A stretch of DNA of 64,000 bases from Strigops habroptila. Taxonomy: Eukaryota > Chordata > Aves > Psittaciformes > Psittacidae. Within the stretch, counting starts at the first letter, position 1, and every line of letters starts with the position of its first letter. Of this stretch, positions 1 to 15,400 are shown piece after piece. The notes under the pieces are model-generated. The model saw nothing but the letters and a program-made list of their open reading frames with translations. It was not told the origin of the DNA and made no database searches. The position numbers and the translations under genes were made by a program. The stretch covers positions 132,400,057 through 132,464,056 of the forward strand of contig NC_044277.2 of the NCBI RefSeq assembly GCF_004027225.2, written 5' to 3'.

Positions 1-1754
1 CCCGGCGATTTAGGCTTTTCCGTGGGATCGCGCCCCCTCTGTGGCCCCAGGGCTCACCAGGAGACTCGGAGGCGACTCCTGCTCGCTGAGTCCCCCACTT
101 ATTTAAACAGAGTTTGCGAGAAGTTTAAATCTCGTATCGCATTTTCCTTTCCCTTTTTTTTTTTTTTTTCCCCTTTCCTTAAGCGTTGCCAGCATCCAGA
201 ACTCTGGGCACAAAAGAAACCCCAAGCCCGTACGTGCTCTTTGCGGTCCCATTTAACACAGTGGCAGAGTTAAAACGCCGGTGAGGCTGCTAATTCTCCG
301 CAGGGACAGGGCTGGAGCAGAGAGGAGGAGAAGAAGCAGGCCCGAGGTTTAGCCGCGTCCGCAGCTCAGCCAAGCTGTTGTTTTAAAAGAGCAATAAAAA
401 TGACTTATGACTAAACGCCTTCTCACTTAATGGTTTTAGACGGGGATCCCCAGCCCCGGCAAATACGTAAGAGGATTTTTATTTGTGCATGTGTTCCTGC
501 AATTGATCTCTTTGATGACATTCTCATTCATAGAAAGAGTTTGATTTATGACTTTCGGAAGAATTGCGTTCAGCCCTTCCAGCTATAACCCACGCATCCC
601 AGCTCCACAACGTGTTGCAGGGCTGGGAGACAACACTCCTCACACGGACAGACAGCACAAACCCCACTCGCCCGTGTAATGTATCCACACGCACTCACAC
701 ACACACAGGGAGACGCGATAGCACCCGCCCGGGATCCTCCAGCCCCGGAGCGGCAGAGCCTCGATGGCATCTGTTGCTCGGTTTTAGCCCGAAGGACGGG
801 GCTCACCCTGAGTTTTGGGGTTCGTTGGCCGGGTGGCAGGCAATTTGGTGGAGGATTCTGAAAGCCCATCTTTGCTGCCTCCAGCAGAGAGGGGGGAGCC
901 CTGAAGAAATTGTAACTTTAAAGGTAGAGTTTCTCCTTTTCGTTATCAGTCCTTCGACCCGCAAGAAGGTTTAAAAAGAAAAAAAAATATCTTCTGTTGT
1001 GTCCCTGCCCCGCTCCTCAAAAGGACGGAGTGGAGGGGCTGATTCCTCCCTACGTTTTTTTCCCTGCGTTTCTGCCACCCTTTTGATTTTACAGGCACTA
1101 ACTTCTCCATTTCCTCTCCTTCTAGGGCTGATTTCTTGGACCACTCAGCACGCGAGAAGTAACCAAGCCCCTTCTCTGTGAGCTCTGATATTTTTAAAGA
1201 TATGCTTCCTGAAACAGATTGCTAGCTGCTAAGCACCAATTTCTAGACAAACAGGATTCACACACACCCCCCAATAAAAAAGCTTTTCGAGTATGTAACA
1301 GACTAGTTTCTGCAGAGACGCTTATCCTACTGAGTCTCTCTTGTGTTTTCCCTGTAACAGAGAAAGTGCTCGTTCACGCTTTTGTTATAGCTCAGCATTT
1401 CCAAGCTTTGTATCCTCACAGAGATAAGATGCTACATTTATACATTAAAAGGAAGAGGTCTCCATCAAAGCTGTGAATGATTTTAGTTTGTCTGGTGTTT
1501 TTTCTTTGCTTTGTTTTGTTTTGTTCTGTTCTGTTCTTTTTTCTGCATGAAAACCCTTGCAATAAAGAATGTGAACATATTTTCCCTCTCTAATAAATGT
1601 CCTAAAGTGGCAAAAGGGCAGAGCTCCCAGTCAGAATGCTGGATTTTGATTATTAGTAAATTAGTAGTACAAGGGACGGGAAGGAATACCCATCATGTTA
1701 TCACTCTTGAAAGGAGAGAGAAAGAGAGAGGGAGAAGAAAGAAAAAAGAGGAAG
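1..1754. other. HOXA1-HOXA2 intergenic DNA, no coding gene seen
   Basis: No convincing reading frame is present on either strand. Visible items are a T-run near 155-170, a short CA repeat near 697-708, and a T/G-rich stretch near 1495-1545. A TGATTTATGAC sequence at 542-552 resembles a PBX/posterior-HOX or CDX site. In mammals the antisense RNA HOTAIRM1 lies in this interval on the opposite strand to the HOX genes. Its exons cannot be recognised here by eye, so it is not called. Confidence 0.6.
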
Positions 1755-2099
1755 CTCCTTGTAGCAAACAAGAATTTATTCTACCAAAAATACTTATGAC
1801 AATGCATCCTAATGCAATACAAAAATAAAAAGAAAGTGAAGATACAATTCCTATATGATCACTTTCTTACAGACCTCATATATTGCTTTAATAGAAGAAC
1901 CTAGAAGGTGGCTAGGTAAAAAGCGAACACAACTAAAACTTCGTAGGAAACGGCAAAAATGGTATAGCAGAGGGAGGTAAAAAAACAGAAAATACTGACC
2001 AGGAAAAGGGAAGGGGGAAAATAAAATTAATTAACGAGAAAAAATAAAGAAGAATAAGGAGGAGAAAGCAGGACCCTTGGAGAGGACGTCTTTAATTTC
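1755..2099 (-). other. HOXA2: Putative HOXA2 3' UTR
   Basis: This stretch follows the HOXA2 stop on the minus strand. The first canonical minus-strand AATAAA downstream of the stop reads as TTTATT at 1775-1780, which would place cleavage near 1755. Mammalian HOXA2 3' UTRs are somewhat longer as I recall, so a more distal end is possible. The 3' end is inferred from the signal only. Confidence 0.45.
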
Positions 2100-3912
2100 T
2101 CAGTAATTCAGATGCTGCAAGTCGATTGTAGTGAGTGTGTCTGTAAAAAAGTCAAAACTGTCAGCAGAAATATCTACGGGGCTGTCCAGAGATCCTGGCA
2201 AACTGGGGGAAACTGCATCTGAAAGCTGTAGGCAGGAATCTGTGGAGAAAACGTTAAAGTCCTGTAAAGAAGGGACATCTAGGGCCTCAGGACTGTCATT
2301 GTTCAGGCCAGCTGCACAGTTCTGGGCCATTGTTGAGAGGCAGTTTTGAACAGTGGGTGACTGATGTTGAAAATGTTTCAGATTTTTCTCATTGCTCGTT
2401 AAAGGCGAAACGGGGAAAGTTTGGGACTCGCCATTGTGCGCATTCTGCGCCTGCTGCTGAGAGAGGGCATTCTGCTGGAAAGCGTAGCCTTCCCGCTCCA
2501 AGAGAGCGCCGGAGACGTTGCTGAGGGCTTGCTCGAAGAGGGATTTCTCCTCCTCCTCCTCTGCCGTTTTCTCGGGGTCCTCTAGGCTCTTAAATTTCCC
2601 CTCGCTGTTCTGGTTCTCCTTGCACTGAGTCTGTCTCTTGTGCTTCATCCTCCTGTTCTGGAACCAAACTTTGACTTGTCTCTCAGTCAGATCCAGCAAG
2701 GCTGCAATCTCAACCCTCCTTGGTCTACAGAGGTACTTGTTGAAATGAAATTCTTTCTCTAGCTCCAAAAGCTGGGTGTTGGTGTAAGCCGTCCTCAGCC
2801 GCCTAGATCCACCGCTACCGCTATCGTGGATTTCAAGGGGGTCTGCTAAAAAAAAGAAAATAAAAAACAAAAAAGAAAAAGAAAACCACCACCACCACAC
2901 GCACCCCAAATCACCACCGCCAGAGCAGCGAAAGCTAACCCAGACGCACGCACACACAAAACAGATAAATGGACGGGTTGAATTTCAGCACCCCAGCACA
3001 TCGCATCCCGGGGGGGGGGGGAGGGGAAGTGCTGTCTCCACACGTATGTGTCTATATCTATATGTCCATATAGCATAAAATAGCAACTGCAACAAAATGG
3101 CCGCCTTTGGATGCAGTAAAGCCATTGTGTTGCAGCGCTGAGCGCCTGGTGCTGCGCGTCCCTCGGCCACCTCCGCCAAAACACTGCCTCCAGCTCCCCA
3201 ACCTCCCCACACCAGAGCAAACTTTATATTAGCCATACCGCAATTTATAATTAATGCATCAGCTGCTTAGCTGAGCGGGAGCAATCTATCACTCTTCATT
3301 ACTGTCAAATATCCTAACTCTAGGACGGCGAGACAAGAGAGGTCAGCTCCAACTCAAATAAATCATCCCGCATTAAGCAACTTGGGGGAAAGTTTGGGTT
3401 TCCCGCGAGCCCGGCCAGCGCCGTCCTCCCGCCCGCCCGCCCCTCAGCCTCGTCCCCCCGCGAAGCCGGGGGGATGCGGGGAGCCAAAAAAAGCGGCCCG
3501 CCGGGGCCGGCGGCGAGTCTTTGGACTGACCTTTGTGGCTGAGGCAGGCAGGTCCGGCGGCTGAGGCAGAGGCCGAGGCGGGCGGCAGCGCGGATCGCTT
3601 GGACGCCTTTTTCTCTTTCATCCAGGGGTACTCCGGCGGCGGCGGGGCGCCGGCGGGGCCCGGGCTGCCGCTGCGGCCGCGAGGGCTCGCCTTGGGGCGA
3701 CCGCCGCCGCTGTGGCGAGGGTGGCTGCCGGGGTTCAGGCTGGGGATGGTCTGCTCGAAAGGAGGAGGAATCAGTGTCGAGTGTGAAAGCGTCGAGTTCT
3801 TGATTGATGAACTTTGAAATGTATCACCGACAGGGGGAAAAGATGTCAGGCACTCAGCAAGCGATGGCTGGCTATTGATAAAACCGATCTCTCGCTCAAA
3901 TGCGAAATTCAT
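2100..3912 (-). CDS. HOXA2: HOXA2, homeobox transcription factor (two exons)
   Basis: HOXA2 is a nuclear transcription factor. It patterns hindbrain rhombomeres and second-arch neural crest, and binds DNA with PBX/MEIS partners. Coding exons are 3531-3912 and 2100-2845, joined in phase 1 at a GT donor (exon ends in CACAAAG) and an AG acceptor (tttttttag then CAGACC). The product is 375 aa, against 376 in human. Visible parts: the conserved start [20 protein letters not shown], a PBX-contact YPWM at about 95-98, a homeodomain at about 142-201 with the [10 protein letters not shown] recognition helix of group 2, and a conserved C-terminus ending [10 protein letters not shown]. The ATG at 3912 is preferred; upstream in-frame codons offer only a TTG. 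Exon 2 extends upstream in frame into the intron, but the acceptor fixes its limit. HOXB2 was excluded because the C-terminal half matches HOXA2. Confidence 0.97.
2293..2333 (-). promoter_or_regulatory. Candidate SOX/MEIS sites inside HOXA2 exon 2
   Basis: On the minus strand the coding sequence contains ACAAT next to TGACAG (plus-strand ctgtca at 2293-2298 running into attgt at 2298-2302), and a second ACAAT at 2329-2333. A rhombomere-2 enhancer using SOX-type sites is known to overlap the Hoxa2 coding exon in amniotes. Whether these exact bases belong to it is inference, since five-base motifs are common. Confidence 0.3.
3282..3307 (-). promoter_or_regulatory. HOX-PBX plus MEIS/PREP motif pair in the HOXA2 intron
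   Basis: The minus strand reads TGATAGATTG (3291-3282), which fits the HOX-PBX consensus TGATNNATKR. A TGACAG MEIS/PREP site lies ten bases away (plus-strand CTGTCA at 3302-3307). The mouse and chick Hoxa2 intron carries a rhombomere-4 enhancer made of HOX-PBX and PREP/MEIS sites that responds to Hoxb1. Position and motif pairing fit that element. Orthology to the mapped sites was not checked. Confidence 0.6.
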
Positions 3913-4210
3913 GGCCTTCAACTGGCAGCCCCCGCGGAGAAAAAGTTCCCTCGGATTCAGGGGGCTCGGGGGGGGAAGGCCCAGGAAAAAGGAGAGAGAG
4001 GAGAAAAAAATATAGCATAGAAGATCGCTGGTGGGGTGTTTTTTTTCTAATTCACTGATTACAGCCGTATGGGGACCGTGCTACTATTAAACTATTGAAT
4101 TCATGGAGACAAGGTTGAAATTGGACCGAATTGGCTGTCACATGATTGCCTCTGCCCAATGACAATTTGGGCTTTAATCAAAAGAAGCCACTGTCTGTTT
4201 GATTGATCCA
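3913..4210 (-). promoter_or_regulatory. HOXA2: HOXA2 leader and proximal upstream region
   Basis: This region lies immediately upstream of the HOXA2 ATG. It holds two minus-strand CCAAT boxes (plus-strand attgg at 4120-4124 and 4130-4134), a TGACAG MEIS-type site (ctgtca at 4135-4140), and TGATTGAT (4200-4207), a PBX-HOX-like core. No convincing TATA box sits at a suitable distance. The start site cannot be fixed from sequence. Treated as a promoter candidate only. Confidence 0.45.
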
Positions 4211-8500
<4,290 letters not shown>

Positions 8501-8504
8501 TTCT

Positions 8505-9442
8505 TAACTCTTTATTATTCAGAATAAAAACTTTATTTTTTTGTTTTGCCTTTTTTTGTCTTTTTTTCCCCAGAACGTGAGCAGCAAGGAATGTATAACT
8601 TTCAAAACAAATCTAGCCTTTTCAGCTTCACACGCTTCCCGCCTAGCTGGATGTTACAAGCATGAAGTATTCAAACCGTGATCTTTTTTCCCAGATTTTA
8701 TTGCATCGTCATCATCATGGTTATCACCATTTTTAATAAAAGGAGTTATAGTTTCCTTTCAAATGCTATTTCCAACGCTTGCCAATATGCCGTCTAACAT
8801 ATGGCCTGGTAAATACCTCCTGAATATTCAGGGTACAGATTTTTTATATATATATAAATATGAACAAATGGGGATAAATAAAATTTTAAACACTTAGATT
8901 ATTCAATGTTTGAAAAAAAATATAAATAAATCTGAATGTTCACCAGCATACACACATTGAAAGACTTACACGTATTAATAACTGTCCAGGGAGTCCCTGT
9001 CCAAGCGCTTTTGATGTCTTTCTTGCTATTTAAAAGAAGTGCAATAAAAAAAATTGCTTCCCCGTGGGATCAATCATGTACGAACAAATTCACATTTAAG
9101 AATTCCTTTTATAGAAAATTTGTTCATATACCCTGTTTTGATAAAAGTGTAGAAGGTAAAGTATAAAGCCTCTGCATACTCCCAAAGTGAGACACAAGGC
9201 TACAGTTCAAGAAGATAAATATTCACTAGTGAAACTATAGAGCAATTCAAGCAACCAATATTGCTACGTCACATAAACTAAAAAACGCTTTTACCAAAGG
9301 AAACAAAACCAACCAAAACGAACAAAAGAAACGAGAAGGGGAGGGGAGGGCACATGGCAGGGGGAGGAGAGAGAGAGAAGGGAAGGGGTGAGTACTCTCC
9401 AAAAGCTGGGGGCTTGGTGTTCCACTTAGTGACTCCTGTGTT
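8505..9442 (-). other. HOXA3: Putative HOXA3 3' UTR
   Basis: This is the sequence downstream of the HOXA3 stop on the minus strand. Two closely spaced minus-strand AATAAA signals are visible (plus-strand TTTATT at 8532-8537 and 8511-8516). They give a UTR of roughly 0.9 kb, close to the size in mammals as I recall it. It carries a miR-10 seed match. Confidence 0.6.
9129..9136 (-). promoter_or_regulatory. HOXA3: miR-10 seed match (8mer) in HOXA3 3' UTR
   Basis: The minus-strand message reads ACAGGGTA here (plus-strand TACCCTGT), a full 8mer site for miR-10a/b. miR-10 genes sit in the HOXB and HOXD clusters and are known to repress group-3 HOX messages in other vertebrates. Pairing beyond the seed is weak. 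Function is inferred. Confidence 0.6.
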
Positions 9443-12132
9443 TTACAGATGAGTGAGTTTGGGCGCTTCCTGAATTCTTCCCTGAGAAGGATGGTGAGCA
9501 GTAAGGTCTGTATATGTTGGGTGCGGATCGCAAGGTCCATGGTGGTGATTGTTGGCCATTGGCCCAGCCCCGCTGTAGTCCATGTTGGCAGAGGGAGGAG
9601 GATGAGGGAGATGAGTTAGACCAAAGATGGAAGGCCCAGAATTGGTCATGGTCTCCACGTAGTTGCCCCCTACATAGACGGGGCTTCCCTGTATATGTGG
9701 ATTCCCATAACCGTTGCTTTGAAGCGGATGAGTATCGTATTCAGGTGTCACAGCTGCCGTCCCCGTGTATCTCTTTTGAGGAGGTGGGCAATTATTAAGA
9801 GGAGCGGTATACGATGCAGGGATGCCATAGGTGTTTTGATGAGGCTTGTTAAATGGCGGAGGCGACTGGGGCTCGTACGGGACACTGTTTACTAAAGAAT
9901 GCATAGAGTTTAGATATCCCCCAGCAGCTGGAGGGACAGGGCTTCTGCTTGGGGACTGTCCTCCTGAAGAGGTCATCATGCCCTTGCCCTTTTGATCCTT
10001 TTTGTATTTCATTCTGCGGTTCTGAAACCAGATTTTGATCTGTCTTTCCGTGAGATTGAGCAAATTAGCCATCTCTACCCTTCGTGGCCTGCAAAGGTAC
10101 CTATTGAAGTGGAACTCCTTTTCCAGTTCTACCAGCTGGGCACTTGTGTAAGCTGTACGGGCTCGCTTAGAGGAGGCTTGCCCCGGAGGGCTTTTATCAC
10201 CAGCACAACTCTCACCTATGTAAATCACACAAAGAACACAATCAGCATGGCGCACCCTGGCACAAGAACCACAGACAACAGCCAACAACACCAACACCCG
10301 GAAAGTCCAGCTCTCACATGAGATGGATGTGCATGTATGCAACGAGTACTCTCCCCTATGGCATTAGCTGACATGCCAAGCTAAAAGCTTCAACAGACCT
10401 TCTTTACATCACTAGTAGTGCTATATGACTTTTAAGAATGGCAGCATACAATGTATCTTGAGTTTTGCATAAAGGAGTAGGAAAAGTTTAAGGAAACACA
10501 GGTGGAGTTTAGTAACTTTGAAGGTGAACCTATGGGTCTGCTCACATGGTGGGATCAGGTTCTTCAGGAGCTAGCTGTTCTCCATTGCTGTAAAGACCTG
10601 CTGCCCTCTTTTTCTGAAAACCCTGATCTACACACACCAGCCACAGATGCCTGAAAGTTAGGTATCTACAATATAACATTATAACATATAAGCATTAAAT
10701 TGACAGTATAGTGTTTCTATCACGCCTAGTGTGTAGCATAAACATATGGTAGTGATTGGGAAGTATAACGTACCTAAAAAGAACATACGGTGGCTAGGCT
10801 TGCACATAGGCACATGGACATATTTACATGTTACTGCTTTTTAATAAAATAAATATATGATATGGAAGGCTATAAACAGCAATGTTACTAGGGCTTTAAA
10901 AAGCAGACTGGCAAAGACATTTGCTAAAGTTTTGAACTGTATTTCCAAGGCACATTTAAGGGAAAAAGAGGAAGAGGTTAATATAAGTCCAACTCTTGGG
11001 CATTGGAGCTACCACTAGTGTTATCGATTTGGGTTTCCTCAAGTAATAAAACTGTTAATATACACTTTCATCCCTCAAATAATATTTTATGGGCTGAAGT
11101 TCATGGCACTCTGGAATGATTTTTGTTTACCAGGCTTGTAACTTTGCCAATCAGCTTGTTAAAATAGGAAGAGGTTCTGACTGCATGCAGGGCATTGATC
11201 CTGCCTGCATGTGATTATGAGCTATTTTATTCCTGTTACACTTCGGCAGAGATAGGTCACTGTCTTATTAATCTAAGAGCACCATGCCAACAAAGTACTT
11301 GGGACAGGCCTCTGGCTTAAGGCCTGGACTGCTCCACACTGAGATGATTTACTAGAGGGGGATTACATAAGAAATGTGATAGATGCAGGAAGGCAGAAGT
11401 GGCTTAGCCACGAGGAAACAAAATCACCTCAGACCCATACTGCAAAGCTGGGAAAGCTTTGCAGGGAGTGGCTTGTTCACTGAGCTCCCCTTGTGAGTGG
11501 TGGCAACCCCTTTCCAAAAGCTCGATAGGGTAAACTTGGAGAGGAAAAAAGCCTCCTCCCTTTCATTCCTGAAGCAAAGGTGAGCAGGGCTGCCCTCCTC
11601 CCCACCGGATGGGTGGCCAGCCCAGGGGCACCGAGGGAGAGGGGGGAGCGTGTTTCATACCTGAACTGGAACTGCTGTTTTTCTGCTTTGTGTTTTGCCG
11701 AGACTCCTTCATCCATGGGAATATCTGTTTGGACATGGTAGGCGAGTTAAGAGCCGGACTCTTGGTGGGGTTGGCCGGGGCAGGGTTGCTGCTGGCATTT
11801 TGAGGTGGTGAGGCAGAGGACGGAGGTGGAGGTTGTGCCTGCTGGGCTGGAGGCGGCTGCGGTGGGGCCTGTGGGTCAGCGAGGCTGGGGGGCTGGAGAG
11901 GCTGGCTGGGGAGGGTCCTCATGCAACTCTCACTGATGTCATTGGCCTTGTGGTGGGACACGGAGCTGCCAGGGGACTGGAGGGAGCACGCAGGGCGGTG
12001 GTACTCAGTTTCCACAAGTGATGAAGATGGAGGATATTGCTGCTGACTCGCATTATAAGTGAAACCATTTGCTCCTTGGTAAGGGTAGGCACCATAGATT
12101 GCAGAGCTGTCGTAGTAGGTCGCTTTTTGCAT
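9443..12132 (-). CDS. HOXA3: HOXA3, homeobox transcription factor (two coding exons)
   Basis: HOXA3 is a nuclear group-3 HOX factor that patterns pharyngeal arches, thymus/parathyroid and caudal hindbrain. Coding exons are 11661-12132 and 9443-10215, giving 414 aa. The donor is TCAG|GTATGA and the acceptor ttacatag|GTGAGAG, joined in phase 1. Visible parts: start [20 protein letters not shown], a Pro/Gln-rich stretch at about 80-110, the group-3 hexapeptide IFPWM at about 137-141, a Ser-run before the splice, a homeodomain at about 174-233 ([12 protein letters not shown]...[11 protein letters not shown]), and the long conserved tail ending [12 protein letters not shown]. The ATG at 12132 is chosen; the frame stays open five codons upstream but only to a TTG. 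The 1445-bp intron (10216-11660) shows no other gene. Mammalian HOXA3 also has distant non-coding 5' exons in the HOXA3-HOXA4 spacer; I cannot identify them here. Confidence 0.97.
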
Positions 12133-12260
12133 TTCGTTGTTTCCCAATATTTATTTCGCAAACTGACAGGGTCTTGACACCCTCGGAGAATAACATTGGC
12201 ACCCCTCTGTCACGTGGCACTCTTCCTCCAATGGCCTCTCCGGGCAGACCTGGGGTGTGG
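12133..12260 (-). promoter_or_regulatory. HOXA3: HOXA3 immediate upstream region
   Basis: Directly upstream of the HOXA3 ATG there is a CACGTG E-box at 12211-12216 that overlaps a TGACAG-type site, and a plus-oriented CCAAT at 12228-12232. USF-type factors bind CACGTG and have been tied to HOX promoters, but the E-box alone is weak evidence. Whether this is a coding-exon promoter or merely exon flank is unresolved. Confidence 0.35.
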
Positions 12261-12345
12261 GGAGAGCAGAGCGGGGTGAAGAAATGGTACAAATCCATCT
12301 TACTTTCAATAGCTAAGTGACATGAAAGCCATAAAAGAAAAAGTG

Positions 12346-12359
12346 GTCAGCAATATTTA
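12346..12359 (-). promoter_or_regulatory. MafB/kreisler-like half-site upstream of HOXA3
   Basis: The minus strand reads TAAATATTGCTGAC, a TGCTGAC Maf half-site with the 5' AT-rich extension that MafB prefers. It lies about 215 bp upstream of the HOXA3 ATG. Hoxa3 in mouse and chick has a kreisler/MafB-dependent rhombomere 5/6 enhancer upstream of the gene. Equivalence to the mapped site is inferred. Confidence 0.4.
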
Positions 12360-12395
12360 GCAGCATGACTTGGCCTCAGGCGCAGAGCATTTCGA

Positions 12396-12403
12396 TATAA
12401 AAG
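12396..12403 (+). promoter_or_regulatory. Plus-strand TATA-box-like TATAAAAG upstream of HOXA3
   Basis: A consensus TATAAAAG sits on the strand opposite HOXA3, about 265 bp above its start codon, so it would direct transcription away from HOXA3. Mammals have antisense RNAs (HOXA-AS2 and relatives) in this neighbourhood. No exon could be recognised, so this is a candidate antisense promoter only. Confidence 0.25.
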
Positions 12404-15400
12404 CTGCCTGGATTTACTGGCAGCTACAAATATGTGCTTTGCTGCACCAGGATAGGGGCTTTCTAGGGGTTTTTCTTTCTTCTTAAGAAACAGCGCAAGG
12501 GGGTTGATCGTTTATCACTGAGAGGCTGTTTTAGTACCAGTCTCTGAGATAAGGGTGATCGAGGAATCGGTAATGCAAAGGGGCTGGGCTGTTCCTTCAT
12601 TCCAGCTCTAGGATCAAACCCTCTCCTCTAACCGGCATCGTTTTATTTTTAGCCTTTCTCTCCAGGTTACAGCTCTCCATACAACTTCAAAGAAATACAC
12701 GAGATTGTTCCCGTCTACATGTGCCAGGGGGCAGGAGCGGGGTGGAAAGGTTTCCTAGCCAGAGATATTTAAACACCCCAATCCCAGTGACAGATTTCGG
12801 CTTGTCTATGAAATGCTCGATAGGAAAATAAACAAAGCCAGCGCCTTCTCCCCTCTGCGCTCTCACACCACCCCGAGCCGCCCAGGTCGCGCACCCTGGC
12901 AGGGACGGCTCCCACCCGGCCCCGAAGCACGGCTGAGGCCGCCCCGGGCAGCCCCCTGCCCACCTCCCACCCGCGAGTGGGGCCGGAGCCCCAGCTGCAC
13001 CCAATGCAGGGCAAAGCCCCCTTGGCTAGGCCAGCAGGACAGGTTGGGCTCTCGGGCAGTTGCTGGTTTGGGGTTTTGTTTTCAGCAGTTATTTTCAAGA
13101 CACAAACTTTTCGTGGAATCAGCCAGGTCCTACCTGTTAAAACATGATGGATTGGGGGAAAAAAACACACCAGGAACCTGAAAAACCAGCGTTCATCTCC
13201 ATGACCACGGCTTGAACTTTCCTTCCAACTTAGCGATAATAGGTTCTGTCTTGGAAACTGCTATGTAGTTTGATGTATGAGGGTCACTTGGCTGGGGAGA
13301 GGGTGGACACAAACCCAGAGAATGCTCCTCCTGCCCGGGCGAATCCCTTTCTCCCCCCTCTTCTTTTGTCCCCCGTCATTCTTTCTCTATGGATTTATTT
13401 ATTTCCCTCTCTTCCCCCCCCCCCCCCCCCGATTAAAGTCTACAGGTCACCTGCCTGAAAATAACCAGTTAAAGAATCTCCTGCGTTCATGAGAGAGGAG
13501 ACCTGTACATAATCTCCGATCTAGGAGCTCTTTCCACATGCGCTCACATTGTTCTCAGAAATTAAACTGTGTTCCTCACCGCCCCCCACCACCACCTCTG
13601 TGCTGACAAACAACTACGTCTTTTCGGATCAGAAGAGCTCACGTTTCTTTTGCCACTTTCCCTGTACTTAACCAGCTGGATACTTTTCCCCCAAACATCT
13701 AACAAGGACAAATGCTTAGGGGCGAAAAACCTTACACAACACATGCACCAAACGAGCTCATTCTATGCCTTTCAAGTTATACAAGTTCTTAGAAAACAGT
13801 ATTCCCTTTGTTAGATCGTAAGAAAATGAAGGTAACACACCTACAGCAGGGCGGCTACCCTGCCGTTGCAGTAATCAAGCTCTTTGGATGTTATTAAGCT
13901 AATAAGGCAATGGAGATCTGAAGCACGCACACAATTTCCAGCTCCTCGCCTCTCCTTCCTGATGCTATCGAGGCCTGGTGTGATTTTTCTCAATTCCTTT
14001 GAAAGAGAGAATATAGACACCACTACCAGAGGAGAATGAGGAAATAATGAGCCAGCAGTGATTTTACAAAGACACCCGCCTTTCATGATCGCGACATCAA
14101 ATATTTCGCCTCTCCTGCCCGCTGGGAAGTCTGCCGGTGCAGGCAGGGCAGACAGCGCTGAGCCGGGATGCGGGACGCGCTGCTCCCTGCAACCTCCTGC
14201 CCACAGACAATGGGCAACCTTGCTCCGAAGGCAAAAATATTACTGAGCCTTCGGCCGCCTGCCAGGAAGAGGAAAAAAATAGCAATAAAAAAATCATCAG
14301 CAGCCGCCTCTGGCTTCGCCAAGTTAATCACTTCCTACAAAGTTCTGGAGAAGCGGTTTAACCTGAGGAGCGCCTGGCCGTTCCTGGCGAAAGCGGGAAT
14401 AGCGGGATTAAGAGCGACAAGAATCACTGTAATAACAGCGCCCTAACAGGGGAAGGGGGGCAGGAGGGTAGAGTCTGTCACCTCAGCCGGTGCCCGGGAT
14501 GGGAAGAGCTCTCCTCTCCCATCGGAGACAAAAGGCCGAGTCTCACAAACACAGATGGGCCCCCAATTTTTGCAGGGCCCAGTTAATCGGCTCCATCTCT
14601 ATTTGTGCAATACACCTCTCGGCCTTTCACCAACTTCTCTCCCCCCAGCCTCTGCCCGGAGACAGCAGATGAAAGCTGTTTGGGGTAGGCAAGTCCCCCC
14701 CGTTTTCCCCACTCCCCGCTTCAGCTCTCCCCTACCCTCTCCTTCCCTCCACCCCCCCTCCCCATTCCCAAGCACACCACATCTTTGCCTTGTAACTCCC
14801 AGCCGAGCCCCAAACTCCGACTCTAGGACAAAAAACCAGGCAGCCCCCCTGAAAGATTTCCTGAAAGATAAAGACAAAGTTGAGAGAAGGTAAGGGGGGG
14901 CGGGGGGGTTGGGGGGAAGACAGGAGAGAGAGCTGCCTGAACACGAAGTGTAAGGGTATCAGTCACTGCCTGGAAGGAAGCCCCAGCTTGTGAACTCTTC
15001 TTGAACCGACATTTAAGTCTACGGTCATAAATCACTGGGACATAAACTCCGCCATTCACGACTGATAGCAGCGTATTTGTGGCCTGCTTACCTTAACTTC
15101 TGACGACTGAGGCGGAAGCCAGCATGCTCGCTCTCTCCCTCTCCCTCTCTCTCTCTTTTTTTTTTTTCCTTTCAAATTTTTTGGAGCCGACACGACCCCA
15201 GGAGCAGGCGCTGCCTGCCCTGGCCCGGTCCCTGCAGCCGCGGGGTGGGCACCGGCTCAGCTCCTCCGCACCCGGCACCCCCCGGCCTGCCCCGCACGGG
15301 ACGGGGACGGTTTCTCCGGACACCGGCCTCGCCTGCTCCCCTCCTGCTCCAGGCTGCCCACCCTGCCCCGAGCCGGTCCCCGGCGTGCCGGCCTCGCCCT

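Noticed and set aside
1-1754. HOTAIRM1 exons
   Set aside because: Synteny predicts the RNA in this interval, but no exon or splice pattern could be recognised from sequence alone.
12133-12147. Longer HOXA3 N-terminus starting at 12147
   Set aside because: The upstream in-frame codon is TTG, and the conserved protein starts [10 protein letters not shown] at 12132. The same reasoning puts the HOXA2 start at 3912, not 3921.
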